NCBI RefSeq assembly: GCF_000426185.1
Contig: NZ_AUEW01000001.1
Location: 806,001-870,000, forward strand
Direction: 5' to 3'
From: Cellulomonas sp. URHD0024
GTDB taxonomy: Bacteria; Actinomycetota; Actinomycetes; Actinomycetales; Cellulomonadaceae
DNA: 64,000 nucleotides
In this document: piece by piece, positions 25,375-34,800 of the stretch
Position numbering within the stretch: position 1 is the first letter of the stretch
Layout: each line of letters begins with the position of its first letter
Position numbers and translations under genes: made by a program
The notes under the pieces: generated by a model
The model's database searches: none
Told to the model about the DNA's origin: nothing
Seen by the model: the letters and a program-made list of their open reading frames with translations, nothing else

Positions 25375-25950
25375 GTGAGCGTCAGCCTCACCAAGGGCGG
25401 AAACGTCAGCCTGACGAAGTCGGCACCCGGCCTCACCGCCGTCGTCGTCGGCCTGGGCTGGGATGCCCGCACCACGACGGGCACCGACTTCGACCTCGAC
25501 GCCTCCGCGCTGCTGCTCGCCGCGGACGGCCGGGTCCGGTCGGACGCTGACTTCATCTTCTTCAACAACCTGCGCAGCGCCGACGGCTCCGTCGAGCACC
25601 TGGGCGACAACCTCACCGGTGAGGGCGCGGGCGACGACGAGCAGCTCAAGGTCGATCTCGCCGCCGTGCCGACGGACGTCGACAAGGTCGTCTTCCCCGT
25701 CTCCATCTACGAGGCCGACGCGCGCCGACAGTCCTTCGGCCAGGTGCGCAACGCGTTCATCCGCATCGTGAACCAGGCGGACGGCGTCGAGCTCGCGCGC
25801 TACGACCTCACGGAGGAGGCCAGCACGGAGACCGCGATGGTGTTCGGCGAGCTGTACCGCAACGGCGCCGAGTGGAAGTTCCGCGCGGTCGGCCAGGGCT
25901 ACGCCTCCGGCCTCTCGGGCATCGCGACCGACTTCGGCGTCAACGTCTGA
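25375..25950 (+). CDS. terD: TerD family calcium-binding stress protein
   Basis: 191 residues, the canonical TerD size. It starts [15 protein letters not shown] and contains the calcium-site motif [11 protein letters not shown], the [27 protein letters not shown] acidic loop, and the ending [25 protein letters not shown]. TerD proteins are cytosolic, bind calcium and are linked to tellurite and envelope stress. GTG 25375 is set by GGAGG (25366-25370). It is the first gene of the rightward arm, and 88 nt separate it from a close paralogue, so the pair is a recent tandem duplication. Confidence 0.95.
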   Translation: MSVSLTKGGNVSLTKSAPGLTAVVVGLGWDARTTTGTDFDLDASALLLAADGRVRSDADFIFFNNLRSADGSVEHLGDNLTGEGAGDDEQLKVDLAAVPTDVDKVVFPVSIYEADARRQSFGQVRNAFIRIVNQADGVELARYDLTEEASTETAMVFGELYRNGAEWKFRAVGQGYASGLSGIATDFGVNV

Positions 25951-26038
25951 CCCACTCGTGGTGCGCAGGCCGCCGCGCTCGCCGCGGCGGCCCGTGCGCG
26001 CCGCGCTCACTGAACTGACTGACTGATCGGAGAGACCC

Positions 26039-26617
26039 ATGAGCGTGACCCTCGCCAAGGGCGGCAACGTGTCGCTGACCAAGGAGGCCCCGAACCTGAC
26101 CGCGGTCGTGGTCGGCCTCGGCTGGGACGCCCGCACCACCAGCGGAACCGACTTCGACCTCGACGCGTCGGCACTGCTGCTCGGCGTGACCGGCAAGGTG
26201 CTGTCCGACGCGAACTTCGTCTTCTACAACAACCTGGTCAGTCCGGACGGCTCCGTCGAGCACACAGGTGACAACCGCACGGGCGACGGGGACGGTGACG
26301 ACGAGTCCCTCAACGTCAACCTCGTCGCGGTCCCCGCGCAGGTCGACCGCATCGTGTTCCCGGTCTCCATCCACGAGGCCCGTGAGCGCAACCAGTCCTT
26401 CGGGCAGGTCCGCAACGCGTTCATCCGCATCGTCAACCAGGCCGACGGGCAGGAGCTCGCCCGCTACGACCTGAGCGAGGAGGCGTCCTCCGAGACCGCG
26501 ATGGTGTTCGGCGAGCTGTACCGCCACAGCGGCGAGTGGAAGTTCCGCGCCGTCGGCCAGGGCTACGACACCGGACTCGCGGGCATCGCACGCGACTTCG
26601 GCGTCAACCTCGGCTGA
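26039..26617 (+). CDS. terD: TerD family protein (second copy)
   Basis: 192 residues, very close to the preceding ter[56 protein letters not shown] and [16 protein letters not shown]. All calcium-site acids are kept. CGGAGAGACCC before the ATG at 26039 is the ribosome site. The intergenic stretch before it is repetitive GC-rich sequence (CCGCCGCGCTCGCCGCGGCGG). The two copies differ mainly at surface positions, which suggests hetero-oligomers or simple dosage. Confidence 0.95.
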   Translation: MSVTLAKGGNVSLTKEAPNLTAVVVGLGWDARTTSGTDFDLDASALLLGVTGKVLSDANFVFYNNLVSPDGSVEHTGDNRTGDGDGDDESLNVNLVAVPAQVDRIVFPVSIHEARERNQSFGQVRNAFIRIVNQADGQELARYDLSEEASSETAMVFGELYRHSGEWKFRAVGQGYDTGLAGIARDFGVNLG

Positions 26618-26689
26618 GACACCCAGACGTACGACGGCGGTCCGCGACTGACGCGGAGACGTCGGCACCTTCCACAGAACGAGAGAGCA

Positions 26690-27841
26690 GTGTTCCTTCG
26701 CACCTTCGGCTGGTCGATCGCCGTGGCCTTCGCCGCACTGATCGTGGCCTTCTTCTACGGCGGCTGGGCCGCCTTGGCGCTCTGCGCGATCCTCGGGGTC
26801 CTCGAGGTGTCCCTGTCGTTCGACAACGCGGTCGTCAACGCCAAGATCCTCGAGAAGATGAACGCGTACTGGCAGAAGATCTTCCTGACGATCGGCGTCG
26901 CCGTGGCGGTCTTCGGCATGCGGCTCGTCTTCCCGCTGCTCGTCGTCGGCGTCACCGCGCACCTGAACCCGTCGGACGCGATCAGCCTCGCGATGGAGAA
27001 GGGCGACCCGGAGGTCGCCGGGACCTACGGGTACCTGCTCAACCAGGCCCACCCGCAGATCGCGGCGTTCGGGGGCATGTTCCTGCTGATGCTGTTCCTC
27101 GACTTCATCTTCGAGGACCGCGACATCACCTGGCTGAGCTGGCTCGAGAAGCCCCTGGCCCGCATCGGGAAGCTGGACCAGCTCTCCGTCGTCGTCGCCG
27201 GACTCGCCCTCGTCGTGGCGGCGCAGACGCTCGCGGACGACCCCGCCACCGTCATGGTCGCCGGGGTCCTGGGCATCGTCACGTACATCGCCGTCAACGG
27301 GCTCGGGACGCTCTTCGAGTCGGACGACGACGACGAGAACGACGACGCGACGCTGCCAGGGATCCACGGGGACGCCGGGCAGATCGAGCGTGCCGTCTCG
27401 CACGGCCCCAGTGAGCTCGCCAAGCTCGCGGGGCGCGCCGCGTTCTTCACGTTCCTGTACCTGGAGGTCCTGGACGCGTCGTTCTCTTTCGACGGTGTCA
27501 TCGGCGCGTTCGCGATCACAGCCGACCCCATCATCATCGCGCTCGGCCTGGGCTTCATCGGGGCGATGTTCGTGCGCTCCATCACCGTCATGCTCGTCCG
27601 CAAGGGCACGTTGTCGGAGTACGTGCACCTCGAGCACGGCGCGCACTGGGCCATCGGCGCCCTGGCCGTCATCCTGCTCGTGAGCATCGGCCGGCACGTG
27701 GACGAGATCATCACCGGCCTCGTCGGTGTCGCGTTCATCGGCGCCGCGTTCCTGACCTCGGTCCTGCGCAACAGGCGCATCCCGGTCGAGCCTGGTGGGT
27801 CCGACGTCAGCCAGCCCGAGCTCGTCTCCTCGAGCGTCTGA
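26690..27841 (+). CDS. TerC superfamily (DUF475) integral membrane protein
   Basis: 383 residues with about nine membrane helices. Two inverted halves each carry the TerC-type acidic signature in a helix: LEVSLSFDNAVVNA near residue 40 and LEVLDASFSFDGVIGAFAI near residue 260. A cytoplasmic loop at about 207-217 is strongly acidic (ESDDDDENDD). TerC proteins are thought to handle metal ions such as manganese and to anchor the Ter machinery at the membrane. GTG 26690 follows GAGAGAG. It lies in the middle of the rightward Ter operon between terD and terZ-like genes. Confidence 0.9.
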   Translation: MFLRTFGWSIAVAFAALIVAFFYGGWAALALCAILGVLEVSLSFDNAVVNAKILEKMNAYWQKIFLTIGVAVAVFGMRLVFPLLVVGVTAHLNPSDAISLAMEKGDPEVAGTYGYLLNQAHPQIAAFGGMFLLMLFLDFIFEDRDITWLSWLEKPLARIGKLDQLSVVVAGLALVVAAQTLADDPATVMVAGVLGIVTYIAVNGLGTLFESDDDDENDDATLPGIHGDAGQIERAVSHGPSELAKLAGRAAFFTFLYLEVLDASFSFDGVIGAFAITADPIIIALGLGFIGAMFVRSITVMLVRKGTLSEYVHLEHGAHWAIGALAVILLVSIGRHVDEIITGLVGVAFIGAAFLTSVLRNRRIPVEPGGSDVSQPELVSSSV

Positions 27842-27875
27842 ACCGTCCGCAGCTCCCTCAACAGAAGGGCACGTC

Positions 27876-28454
27876 ATGTCCGTCAGTCTCAGCAAGGGCC
27901 AGACCGTCTCCCTGACCAAGTCCACCGGTGGCACGCTCACCCAGGTCCGTATGGGCCTCGGCTGGGACGCCCGCAAGGTCCGTGGCTTCTTCGGTGGTTC
28001 CAAGGAGCAGGCGATCGACCTGGACGCCTCCTGCCTGTTGTTCGACGCAGCCGGCCGGCTCGCCGACCAAGTGTGGTTCAGCCAGCTGCGCAGCCAGGAC
28101 GGCTCCGTCCAGCACACCGGCGACAACCGCACCGGCAAGGGCGACGGGGACGACGAGTCGATCCTCGTCGACCTGACGCGGGTCCCCGCGACGGTCAAGA
28201 CGCTCGTGTTCGTCGTCAACTCCTACTCGGGCGAGAGCTTCTCGCAGATCGAGAACGCGTCCTGCCGTCTCGTCGACTCGACCAACGAGCAGGAGATCGC
28301 CCGCTATGACCTGACCGGGTCCGGGCCGCACACCGCGCAGATCATGGCGAAGGTGACCAGGGACGGCGCCGGCTGGACGATGACCGCCCTCGGAGTCAAG
28401 ACTGAGGGCCGCACCATCAAGCACATGCTGCCCGCCGCCGTCGAGGTGCTCTAG
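27876..28454 (+). CDS. terZ: TerD family protein, TerZ-like
   Basis: 192-residue TerD-domain protein of the TerZ branch: MSVSLSKGQTVSLTKSTGG, then LGWDARKVRGFFGGSKEQAIDLDASCLLFDAAG with the longer strand 2 loop seen in Ter[32 protein letters not shown] for calcium binding, and an ending unlike TerD (VTRDGAGWTMTALGVKTEGRTIKHMLP). ATG 27876 has GAAGGG upstream and 34 nt separate it from the membrane gene. It is probably the last gene of the TerD/TerC transcript, as a terminator follows. Confidence 0.88.
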   Translation: MSVSLSKGQTVSLTKSTGGTLTQVRMGLGWDARKVRGFFGGSKEQAIDLDASCLLFDAAGRLADQVWFSQLRSQDGSVQHTGDNRTGKGDGDDESILVDLTRVPATVKTLVFVVNSYSGESFSQIENASCRLVDSTNEQEIARYDLTGSGPHTAQIMAKVTRDGAGWTMTALGVKTEGRTIKHMLPAAVEVL

Positions 28455-28470
28455 GACCACGACGTGGCCC

Positions 28471-28501
28471 AGCGGACCTCGCCGGACCGGCGGGGTCCGC
28501 T
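28471..28501 (+). terminator. Terminator of the rightward Ter operon
   Basis: A 13-bp stem (one mismatch) with a GGACC loop; arms AGCGGACCTCGCC and GGCGGGGTCCGCT. It starts 16 nt after the terZ-like stop. Confidence 0.7.
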
Positions 28502-28584
28502 ACGGCGACCGCCACGCGTGAGCCGTCGCGCCCGTGTGGCCGTACCCGCTAGTTTGACGCCACCCGCCGGGACGAAGGAGAACC

Positions 28585-28989
28585 ATGGGCAAGCAGCGCA
28601 AGGCACCGATCGAGGACCGACTCTCTCGGTACGCCGTGACCCGTGACCTGAGCCGAGGGCTGGGCAAGGGCATCGACAAGCTTCCGGTGAGCGAGCTGAC
28701 CAAGACGGTCATCAAGGTCAAGAGCGGTCAGGTCGTGGCCGTCACTGCCGAGACGTCGGTCGCGCTGGCCGCCTCGGCGAGCGCCGCCGCAAAGGCAGGT
28801 GTCGAGCGGTTCGACCAGGTGAGGCACGAGCTCGCTGACGTGCCCCCGGCGCCGTCGCCGGCACCCGAGCCCCCCGCCGTCGACCTCGTCGCGAGTCTCG
28901 AGAGGCTCAAGGCGCTGCACGAGTCCGGCGGTCTCGACGACCAGGAGTTCGCCGCCGCCAAGGCGCGGTTGCTCGACCAGTTCCTCTGA
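28585..28989 (+). CDS. SHOCT domain protein
   Basis: 134 residues. The N-terminal half is basic then Ala-rich and helical; a Pro-rich hinge (PPAPSPAPEPP) leads to a C-terminal SHOCT module (LERLKALHESGGLDDQEFAAAKARLL), a short oligomerisation or lipid-associated element. ATG 28585 is preceded by GAAGGAGAA. It stands alone between two terminators, just beyond the Ter operon. Function unknown. Confidence 0.82.
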   Translation: MGKQRKAPIEDRLSRYAVTRDLSRGLGKGIDKLPVSELTKTVIKVKSGQVVAVTAETSVALAASASAAAKAGVERFDQVRHELADVPPAPSPAPEPPAVDLVASLERLKALHESGGLDDQEFAAAKARLLDQFL

Positions 28990-29004
28990 CGGCCGCAAGA
29001 GCCG

Positions 29005-29024
29005 CCCGGCAGAGCCCTGCCGGG
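29005..29024 (+). terminator. Terminator of the SHOCT gene
   Basis: Perfect 8-bp stem CCCGGCAG/CTGCCGGG with AGCC loop, 15 nt after the stop. Confidence 0.65.
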
Positions 29025-29107
29025 GGCTTCGCCGCACCCGCACCTCGTTGCCGATGTGCTCTGTGTGGCGCACGCTGGACGTCGGGCGACGACGAGGTGG
29101 GTCCCAG

Positions 29108-29596
29108 ATGTCGATCGAGAAGCTGCCTGCCGGGACGAGGGGTGCTCGCAGCGTCCCTCGCGTGATCCAGCGCCTCACGCTGCCGCTCAGGCTGCGCATG
29201 CACCATCGCGCCGGCGACAAGATGGGCGAGATGGACCTGCTCTACATCTCGACCGTGGGAGCGAGGTCGGGCGAACGACGGACCGCACCGGTCGCCCGGT
29301 TCGACGACGGCGACGGCGCCTGGCTCGTCGTCGCGTCGGCCGGCGGTCAGGCCCAGCACCCTGCGTGGTACCTCAACGTGGTCGCGCACCCGCAGGACGT
29401 CGAGGCCGAGGTGAGCGGCGTGCGGCACCGCGTCGTGCCCGAGCAGCTCGCGGGCGCCGAGCGCGCCGAGGCGTGGCGCGCGATCACAGCCCGCGTCCCC
29501 GGCTTCGCCAGCTACGAGGCCAAGACCGACCGACCGATCCCCGTGCTGAGGCTGCGCTCCGCGGGCATCGTGGACGGCGCGTCGGCGGACCGGTAA
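29108..29596 (+). CDS. Nitroreductase/deazaflavin (F420)-dependent oxidoreductase family
   Basis: 162-residue small beta-barrel protein of the DUF385/Ddn family, which in actinobacteria use coenzyme F420 or related flavins. Signatures are LLYISTVGARSGERRTAPVARF (about residues 40-60), WLVVASAGGQAQHPAWYLNVVAHPQDVEAEV and the AITARVPGFASYEAKTDRPIPVLRL end. ATG 29108 is chosen because GAGGTGGG precedes it; 60 nt of open frame upstream lacks support. Monocistronic. The substrate is unknown. Confidence 0.88.
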   Translation: MSIEKLPAGTRGARSVPRVIQRLTLPLRLRMHHRAGDKMGEMDLLYISTVGARSGERRTAPVARFDDGDGAWLVVASAGGQAQHPAWYLNVVAHPQDVEAEVSGVRHRVVPEQLAGAERAEAWRAITARVPGFASYEAKTDRPIPVLRLRSAGIVDGASADR

Positions 29597-29666
29597 CCCT
29601 CCCCCGCCGTATCAGGCGGTCCCGGCCGGCGCTCCTTCACAGGACACCGACCGAAAGGCGTCTCCC

Positions 29667-30962
29667 ATGACCCTGACGACGACAGGCCTGACCAACGGCG
29701 GACGGACCGCCCACTACCAGATCCAGTACGACGACAGCCTGTCCACAGCGGACGGGCGTGATCGCGCGAACGGACTCATCGCCGCCTGCGAGGGCGACTA
29801 CTCCATGATGGCGGCCTGGTTCGGCAACATCGCGCTGACCGTGGGCATCCCCGTCACCGTGAACATCAGCCCCGGGGGCTACGCGAGCGCCGGCTGGGGA
29901 CCTCCGATCCGGGTGACTCCCGGCAACGGCTCGGGCGTGGACGTCGTGCGCTACCTGCTGGTGGCCGAGGTGACCGAGATGTTCATGCTGGCCCAGAACA
30001 GGGGCTGGTTCGCCTCGGACGGCAGCAACGAGGGTTCGGCGGGCGAGGGTCTGTCGCGCGTGCTGTCGGCGGAGTTCTTCCGCAAGGCCGGGCTGGGCTA
30101 CAACCTCGCCGGGTTCGACACGGCCGGGATCTGGCTCAACAGCGACCGCGCGGACTTCGTCAACAACGTCGACGAGCACGATCACGCACCGGATGTGAAG
30201 TCGGGCTGCGCGACCTTGTTCATCAACTACCTGTCCTACCAGCTCGGCTACTCCATCAACCGGGTGGTCGCCGCCGCAGCGCCCACGCTCGCCGGCGTGT
30301 ACCGCAACCTGACCGGCGACGCCACCGACCCGTTCCCGGCGTTCAAGGCCCAGCTCGACCGGCACTTCCCGCGCACGGACGCAGCCGGCAACCCGGTGTT
30401 CTCCGTGGTGCCCGGGCCGAACCCGGACAACCCCTACCCACTCGATGTCTCGTACCCGGAGGTTCCCATGGCTGTCCGCATCTTCTGGAGGATGAATCCT
30501 GGCCGCAACGTGGTCAACGTGAACTGGGACGCGTTGAGCGCCGACTCGATCATCATGGTCTCGGCCAGCGAGTACAACGCGGCCTCGCAGGAGCTGCCCA
30601 ACGGCTCCGACCAGCGGTTCGTCGGCGACGCCTCGGTGACGGTCGAGAACGTGACTCCACACGGTCCGCCCTTCGACCCCAACCACGGTGTGACCTACGT
30701 GGTGAACGTGGCCTGGGGTGCACCGCTGAACATCTGCACCGACATCGCGCTCATCGAGAACAGCCCGCAGGCCGTCGTGTACGTCGGCCCGCGGCTCGCC
30801 AGCGGGACGAGCGCGCACAGAGCCGAGTCGAGCCCGTCGGCACCCGCAGCCGTGGGCGCCGGGCCGGCGACCTTCCACGAGGCGACGATCGCCGACGACG
30901 GCCGTGGTGGCCTGACCGTGACGAAGGTCGACACGACGCTCGAAGCCCGAGCGGCCGACTGA
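29667..30962 (+). CDS. Hypothetical protein with zincin-like EVTEM motif
   Basis: 431 residues, not recognised. The N-terminal ~230 residues are helical and include LLVAEVTEMFMLAQNRGWF near residue 105, which has the layout of a gluzincin helix (HExxH) with both histidines absent; DEGSAGEGLSRVLSAEFFRKAG-like sequence follows. Residues ~265-380 are beta-rich (VRIFWRMNPGRNVVNVNWDAL, VTYVVNVAWGAP). The C-terminus is Ala/Ser-rich and then polar. No signal peptide is seen. ATG 29667 has GAAAGG upstream. It may be a catalytically dead peptidase-fold or carbohydrate-surface protein. It ends at a strong terminator. Confidence 0.6.
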   Translation: MTLTTTGLTNGGRTAHYQIQYDDSLSTADGRDRANGLIAACEGDYSMMAAWFGNIALTVGIPVTVNISPGGYASAGWGPPIRVTPGNGSGVDVVRYLLVAEVTEMFMLAQNRGWFASDGSNEGSAGEGLSRVLSAEFFRKAGLGYNLAGFDTAGIWLNSDRADFVNNVDEHDHAPDVKSGCATLFINYLSYQLGYSINRVVAAAAPTLAGVYRNLTGDATDPFPAFKAQLDRHFPRTDAAGNPVFSVVPGPNPDNPYPLDVSYPEVPMAVRIFWRMNPGRNVVNVNWDALSADSIIMVSASEYNAASQELPNGSDQRFVGDASVTVENVTPHGPPFDPNHGVTYVVNVAWGAPLNICTDIALIENSPQAVVYVGPRLASGTSAHRAESSPSAPAAVGAGPATFHEATIADDGRGGLTVTKVDTTLEARAAD

Positions 30963-30967
30963 CGACC

Positions 30968-31005
30968 GGCCCGCGGACGGACACTGCGGTGTCCGTCCGC
31001 GGGCC
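30968..31005 (+). terminator. Strong Rho-independent terminator
   Basis: Perfect 17-bp stem GGCCCGCGGACGGACAC and complement with loop TGCG, immediately after the stop at 30962. It is the strongest hairpin in the window. Confidence 0.88.
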
Positions 31006-31057
31006 TGTGTGCCGGACCGGAGGCCTGGCGGTGCTGACGTCGGGCGTCGCCGGGGAC

Positions 31058-31063
31058 TACGTT
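31058..31063 (+). promoter_or_regulatory. -10 box of the SnoaL-like gene
   Basis: TACGTT, 7 nt before GTG 31071. It supports that start over ATG 31083. Confidence 0.45.
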
Positions 31064-31070
31064 CGCTCAC

Positions 31071-31478
31071 GTGGCGACGATCATGGAACGACTGCGCGAC
31101 GCCTCGAACGCACACGACCCGGCCGGCATGGCTGCCCTGTTCGCGCAGGACTACGACAGCGCGCAGCCGGTACATCCCGGTCGGGCGTTCGTCGGTGCGG
31201 CTCAGGTCCTCGCGAACTGGACCGAGGTCTTCGATGCGGTGCCCGACTTCGTGTCCGAGCTGATCGCGTCGTCAACCGACGGCGACACCGAGTGGGCGGA
31301 GTGGCGGTGGCTCGGCACGCACTCCGACGGCTCCCCGTTCGCGATGCGCGGTGTCACCGTCTTCCTCGTCCGCGACGGCTCGATCGCCGCGGGACGCCTG
31401 TACATGGAGCCTGTCGACGACAGTGGTGGGGACGTCGCCGCCGAGATCGAGGGTACCTTCCGGTCCGGAGCGCACTGA
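31071..31478 (+). CDS. SnoaL/NTF2-like domain protein
   Basis: 135-residue cone-shaped NTF2-fold protein: MERLRDASNAHDPAGMAALFAQDYDSAQPVHPGRAFVGAAQVLANW at the N-terminus, then beta-strands ending in FAMRGVTVFLVRDGSIAAGRLYMEPV. Members of this fold include polyketide cyclases, isomerases and many unassigned proteins. The AHDPAG and HPGRAFVG segments are standard for SnoaL-type sequences. Function unknown. It is transcribed alone from a leaderless promoter after a strong terminator. Confidence 0.85.
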   Translation: MATIMERLRDASNAHDPAGMAALFAQDYDSAQPVHPGRAFVGAAQVLANWTEVFDAVPDFVSELIASSTDGDTEWAEWRWLGTHSDGSPFAMRGVTVFLVRDGSIAAGRLYMEPVDDSGGDVAAEIEGTFRSGAH

Positions 31479-31569
31479 CTGATCGGTGACGGCTCGCCGC
31501 AGGTCGGCTGTCCCCCTGCGGAATCGCGGCCACCCCCCAGCAGTGGCCGCGATGCCCCCGTGGAGGTTC

Positions 31570-31746
31570 TCAGACCGCGCACCTGGTCTTCGTCGGGCAG
31601 GCCGGCGCTGGGACGGGCGACAGCGCCTGGCTGGCGTGGGACGCCCCGGGTGCGTCGTCCGTCGAGCCCTGATGCCCGCCCGAGCCGCAGGCGCAGAGTC
31701 CGGCGGCGAGCACCACCGCGACGAGCATGCTGAATGGCTTCCTCAT
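31570..31746 (-). CDS. Small secreted lipoprotein
   Basis: 58-residue lipoprotein precursor. It has a basic start (MRKPFSM), a hydrophobic helix (LVAVVLAAGL), a lipobox LCAC (Cys at about residue 20), then a short mature part of Gly/Ser/Pro with one further cysteine pair (CPTKTRC). GGAGG lies 5 nt before ATG 31746. It faces the SARP regulator across a region of direct repeats, so it may share its control. Function unknown. Confidence 0.7.
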   Translation of the reverse strand: MRKPFSMLVAVVLAAGLCACGSGGHQGSTDDAPGASHASQALSPVPAPACPTKTRCAV

Positions 31747-31795
31747 GATGTCCTCCGTGACGGTCGGCACCGCGGGGGGTCGCGGTGGTCCTGAC

Positions 31796-31850
31796 CGGTA
31801 TGGCAGCCCCCGGTATCACGCCACCGCTCCCGCGGTATCACGGCGGTATC
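31796..31850 (+). repeat. Phased CGGTATC direct repeats, likely SARP operator
   Basis: CGGTAT occurs at 31796, 31811, 31833 and 31844; the last three read CGGTATC. The last three are spaced 22 and 11 bp, i.e. on one face of the helix, as for AfsR/SARP heptamer repeats. The last copy ends 8-9 bp before TTGACC. Confidence 0.6.
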
Positions 31851-31857
31851 GCGGGCG

Positions 31858-31886
31858 TTGACCGTGCCGAGAACTCGGCGGACAGT
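31858..31886 (+). promoter_or_regulatory. Promoter of the SARP regulator gene
   Basis: -35 TTGACC (31858-31863), 17-bp spacer, -10 GACAGT (31881-31886), then 7 nt to ATG 31894. The TTG that could open a longer frame at 31858 is this -35 box. Confidence 0.5.
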
Positions 31887-31893
31887 TCTGGAC

Positions 31894-34800
31894 ATGGGCA
31901 TCCAGGTGCTCGGACCACTGACCGTCGACGGCCTCGACGGCTTCGGCCTTCGGGACCGAGTCGTCCTGCAGGTCCTCGTCGTGCGGGCCAACGAGGCGGT
32001 GGACACGGAGGTTCTCGCGGACGCCGTGTGGGCCGGAAGCCCGCCGGCGAGCTGGCCGAAGGTGGTGCAGGGGTGTGTCAGCAGGCTGAGGAAGCACCTG
32101 GGCCCGCAGGCGATCGAGACCACCTCCTACGGCGGCTACGTCCTGCGCGTCAGCGACGACCAGCTCGACAGCCGCCGGTTCGAGCGGATGGTGAGTCGGG
32201 CACGGGAACACCTGACCGACCTCGACCCCGACCGTGCGTCGTTCGTGCTGGACGACGCCATGTCGTTGTGGCGGGGCCGGGCTCTGGCCGACCTCGACGA
32301 GTGGGAGCCCGGTCGCACGGAGGCGGAACGGCTCGAGGGCCTGCGCATGGACGCCCAAGAGCTGCGCGTCGAGGCCGAGATCGCGGCCGGCCGGCCGCGG
32401 ACGAGCCTGGACGAGGCGCGGGCACTGGTCCGGGAGGCACCGTTCCGTGAACGTCGCTGGGCACTCTTCGCCCGCGCGCTCTACCAGTCGGGGCGGCAGT
32501 CGGAGGCCCTCGACGTGCTCGACCAGGCCAAGCGCATGCTGCGCGAGGAGCTCGGGCTGGACCCGGGCACCGAGCTCCTGGCCCTCGAGGGTGCGATCCT
32601 GCGGCAGGACGCCGCGCTCGAGAGTGCCGAGCCGCTGCCCGCGAGCCTCGTCTGCCCCTACCGGGGACTGCTCCCGTACGACAGCGCGGACGCGGAGACG
32701 TTCTTCGGCCGCGAGGCCGACGCCGACGCATGCCTGTCCCGACTGCGCGCCCGGGGGACCTTGGCGGTCGTCGGCCCGTCCGGCACGGGAAAGTCGTCGC
32801 TCGTCCGCGCCGGCGTCGTCGCGACCCTGCAGGGCGAGGGCTCACCCGTGCTGGTGACGACTCCCGGGACGAGGCCGCTGGACTCCCTGGCGGGCCTGCC
32901 GTCACGGGCGCCGTTCCCCGTGCTGGTGGTCGACCAGTGCGAGGAGGCCGTGACCCTGTGCACCGACCACGGCGAGAGGACGGCGTACCTCGACGTGCTC
33001 GCCGCCTACCGTGGGCCGGTCGTGCTCGCGCTCCGCGCCGACCGCCTGGGCGAGCTCTCGACGCATCCCGGCTTCGCCCGGCTCGTCGAGCGCGGTCTGT
33101 ACCTGCTGTCGCCGCTGAGCGAGGAGAACCTGCGCGCGGCGATCGAAGGACCGGCACGCCAGGCGGGGCTGCGTCTCCAGCCCGGCCTCGTCGACCTCCT
33201 GGTGCGCGAGGTCGAGGGCGAGCCGGGAGCGCTGCCGATCCTCTCCCACGTCCTGCGACAGACGTGGGAACGACGGGAGGGCGCGACCCTGACCGTCGAC
33301 GGCTACCGCGCGACCGGCGGGATCCGGGACGCCGTGGCGCAGTCCGCCGAGCACCTGTACACCGAGTTCGACGAGGTGCAGCAGGCCCAGATCCAGGCGC
33401 TCTTCCTGCGCCTGGTCAGCCCGGGCGACGACGGCGTCCCGATCCGGGCCAGGGTGCCCCGGGAGACGCTCGCGCACGACGAGCAGCACGAGCGACTCAT
33501 CGACGTCCTCGCCGCCGCTCGCCTCGTCAGCAGCGACGCGGGTGACGTCCAGATCGCGCACGAGGCGCTCGCGCGCGAGTGGCCACGCCTGCGCAACTGG
33601 CTGGAGGACGACGTCGAGGGCCAGCGCGTCTTCCGGCACCTCGCCGCGTCGGCCGAGGGCTGGCACTCGCTGGGTCGTCCGGACAGCGAGCTGTACCGCG
33701 GCGTCCGGCTGGCCGGCGCGATCGAGTGGGCCGACCGGAACCGGGTGGACCTCACCGGAACCGAGCAGGCGTTCCTCGATGCGTCCAGGAGCAACGCGGA
33801 CCGCGAGCTCCGGTCGAAGGCCCGAAGCAACCGACGCCTTCGGCTCGCTCTGGCCGGGGTCGGCGCACTGCTCGTCGCCGCGCTGGTCGCCGGCAACGCG
33901 GCCATCGATGCGGCTCATCGGTCCGACGACCAGGCCCGGATCGCCGACTCACGGCGGCTCTCGGCCGAGGCGCTGACGACGACCGAGCCCGACCTCTCTG
34001 TCCTGCTCGGCGTGGAGGCCGTGCGACTCGACGGTTCGCTGGCTGCCCGCTCGTCGCTGTACGACGTGCTCGAACGGACCGGGGACCTCGTCGCGGTCGC
34101 CCACGCGGCGGGCAGCTACGTCGACGTCAGCCCGGACGGAAGCAGTGTCGCCGTGACCAGCGCGATCGGAACAGGCGACGCGGGTCAGACGGTCTTCGAC
34201 TCACGGGACCTCTCGAGGTCCGGCGGACGCGACGACCTGCGGGTGCTCTCCCTCGACTACACCCCGGACGGCACGGGCCTCGTCGTCGCGGTCATCGGCA
34301 CCGACCCGACCGGGAAAGCCGTCGACCTCCCGGACCCGGACCCACTGCGCGTCCTCGACTCCCAGACGTTCGAGGAGGTGGCGACCTACGGCGGCTTCCA
34401 CGAGGGCGCGTTCGTCGACCGGGACGGCCTGGCCATCAGCGCGGACGGCTCGCGGCTCGCGGTCGTCGCGTGGCTCGACGACAACACCGAGGAAACTCTG
34501 GTCTGGGACACCGACAAGCCCACCGAGCCGGTCCTGCGGATACCGATGCCGGAGATCTACGGCAGGGTGCTGCTGAGCCCCGACGGCGAGACCGTCTACG
34601 TCGTCCAGAGGTCCGGCAAGAACAGCCTGCGCGCCTTCGACGTCGACACGGGCACCCTGCTGCGGACGGCGAATCCCGAGTACCGGGGCGAACGCGAGTC
34701 CATCATCGCGCTGAGCCCGGACGGCTCGACCCTGGCGCACTCCGACGTCTCCGGCGTCGTGGTCATGGACGCGACGACCTTCGAGCCGCGGTTCACGCTC

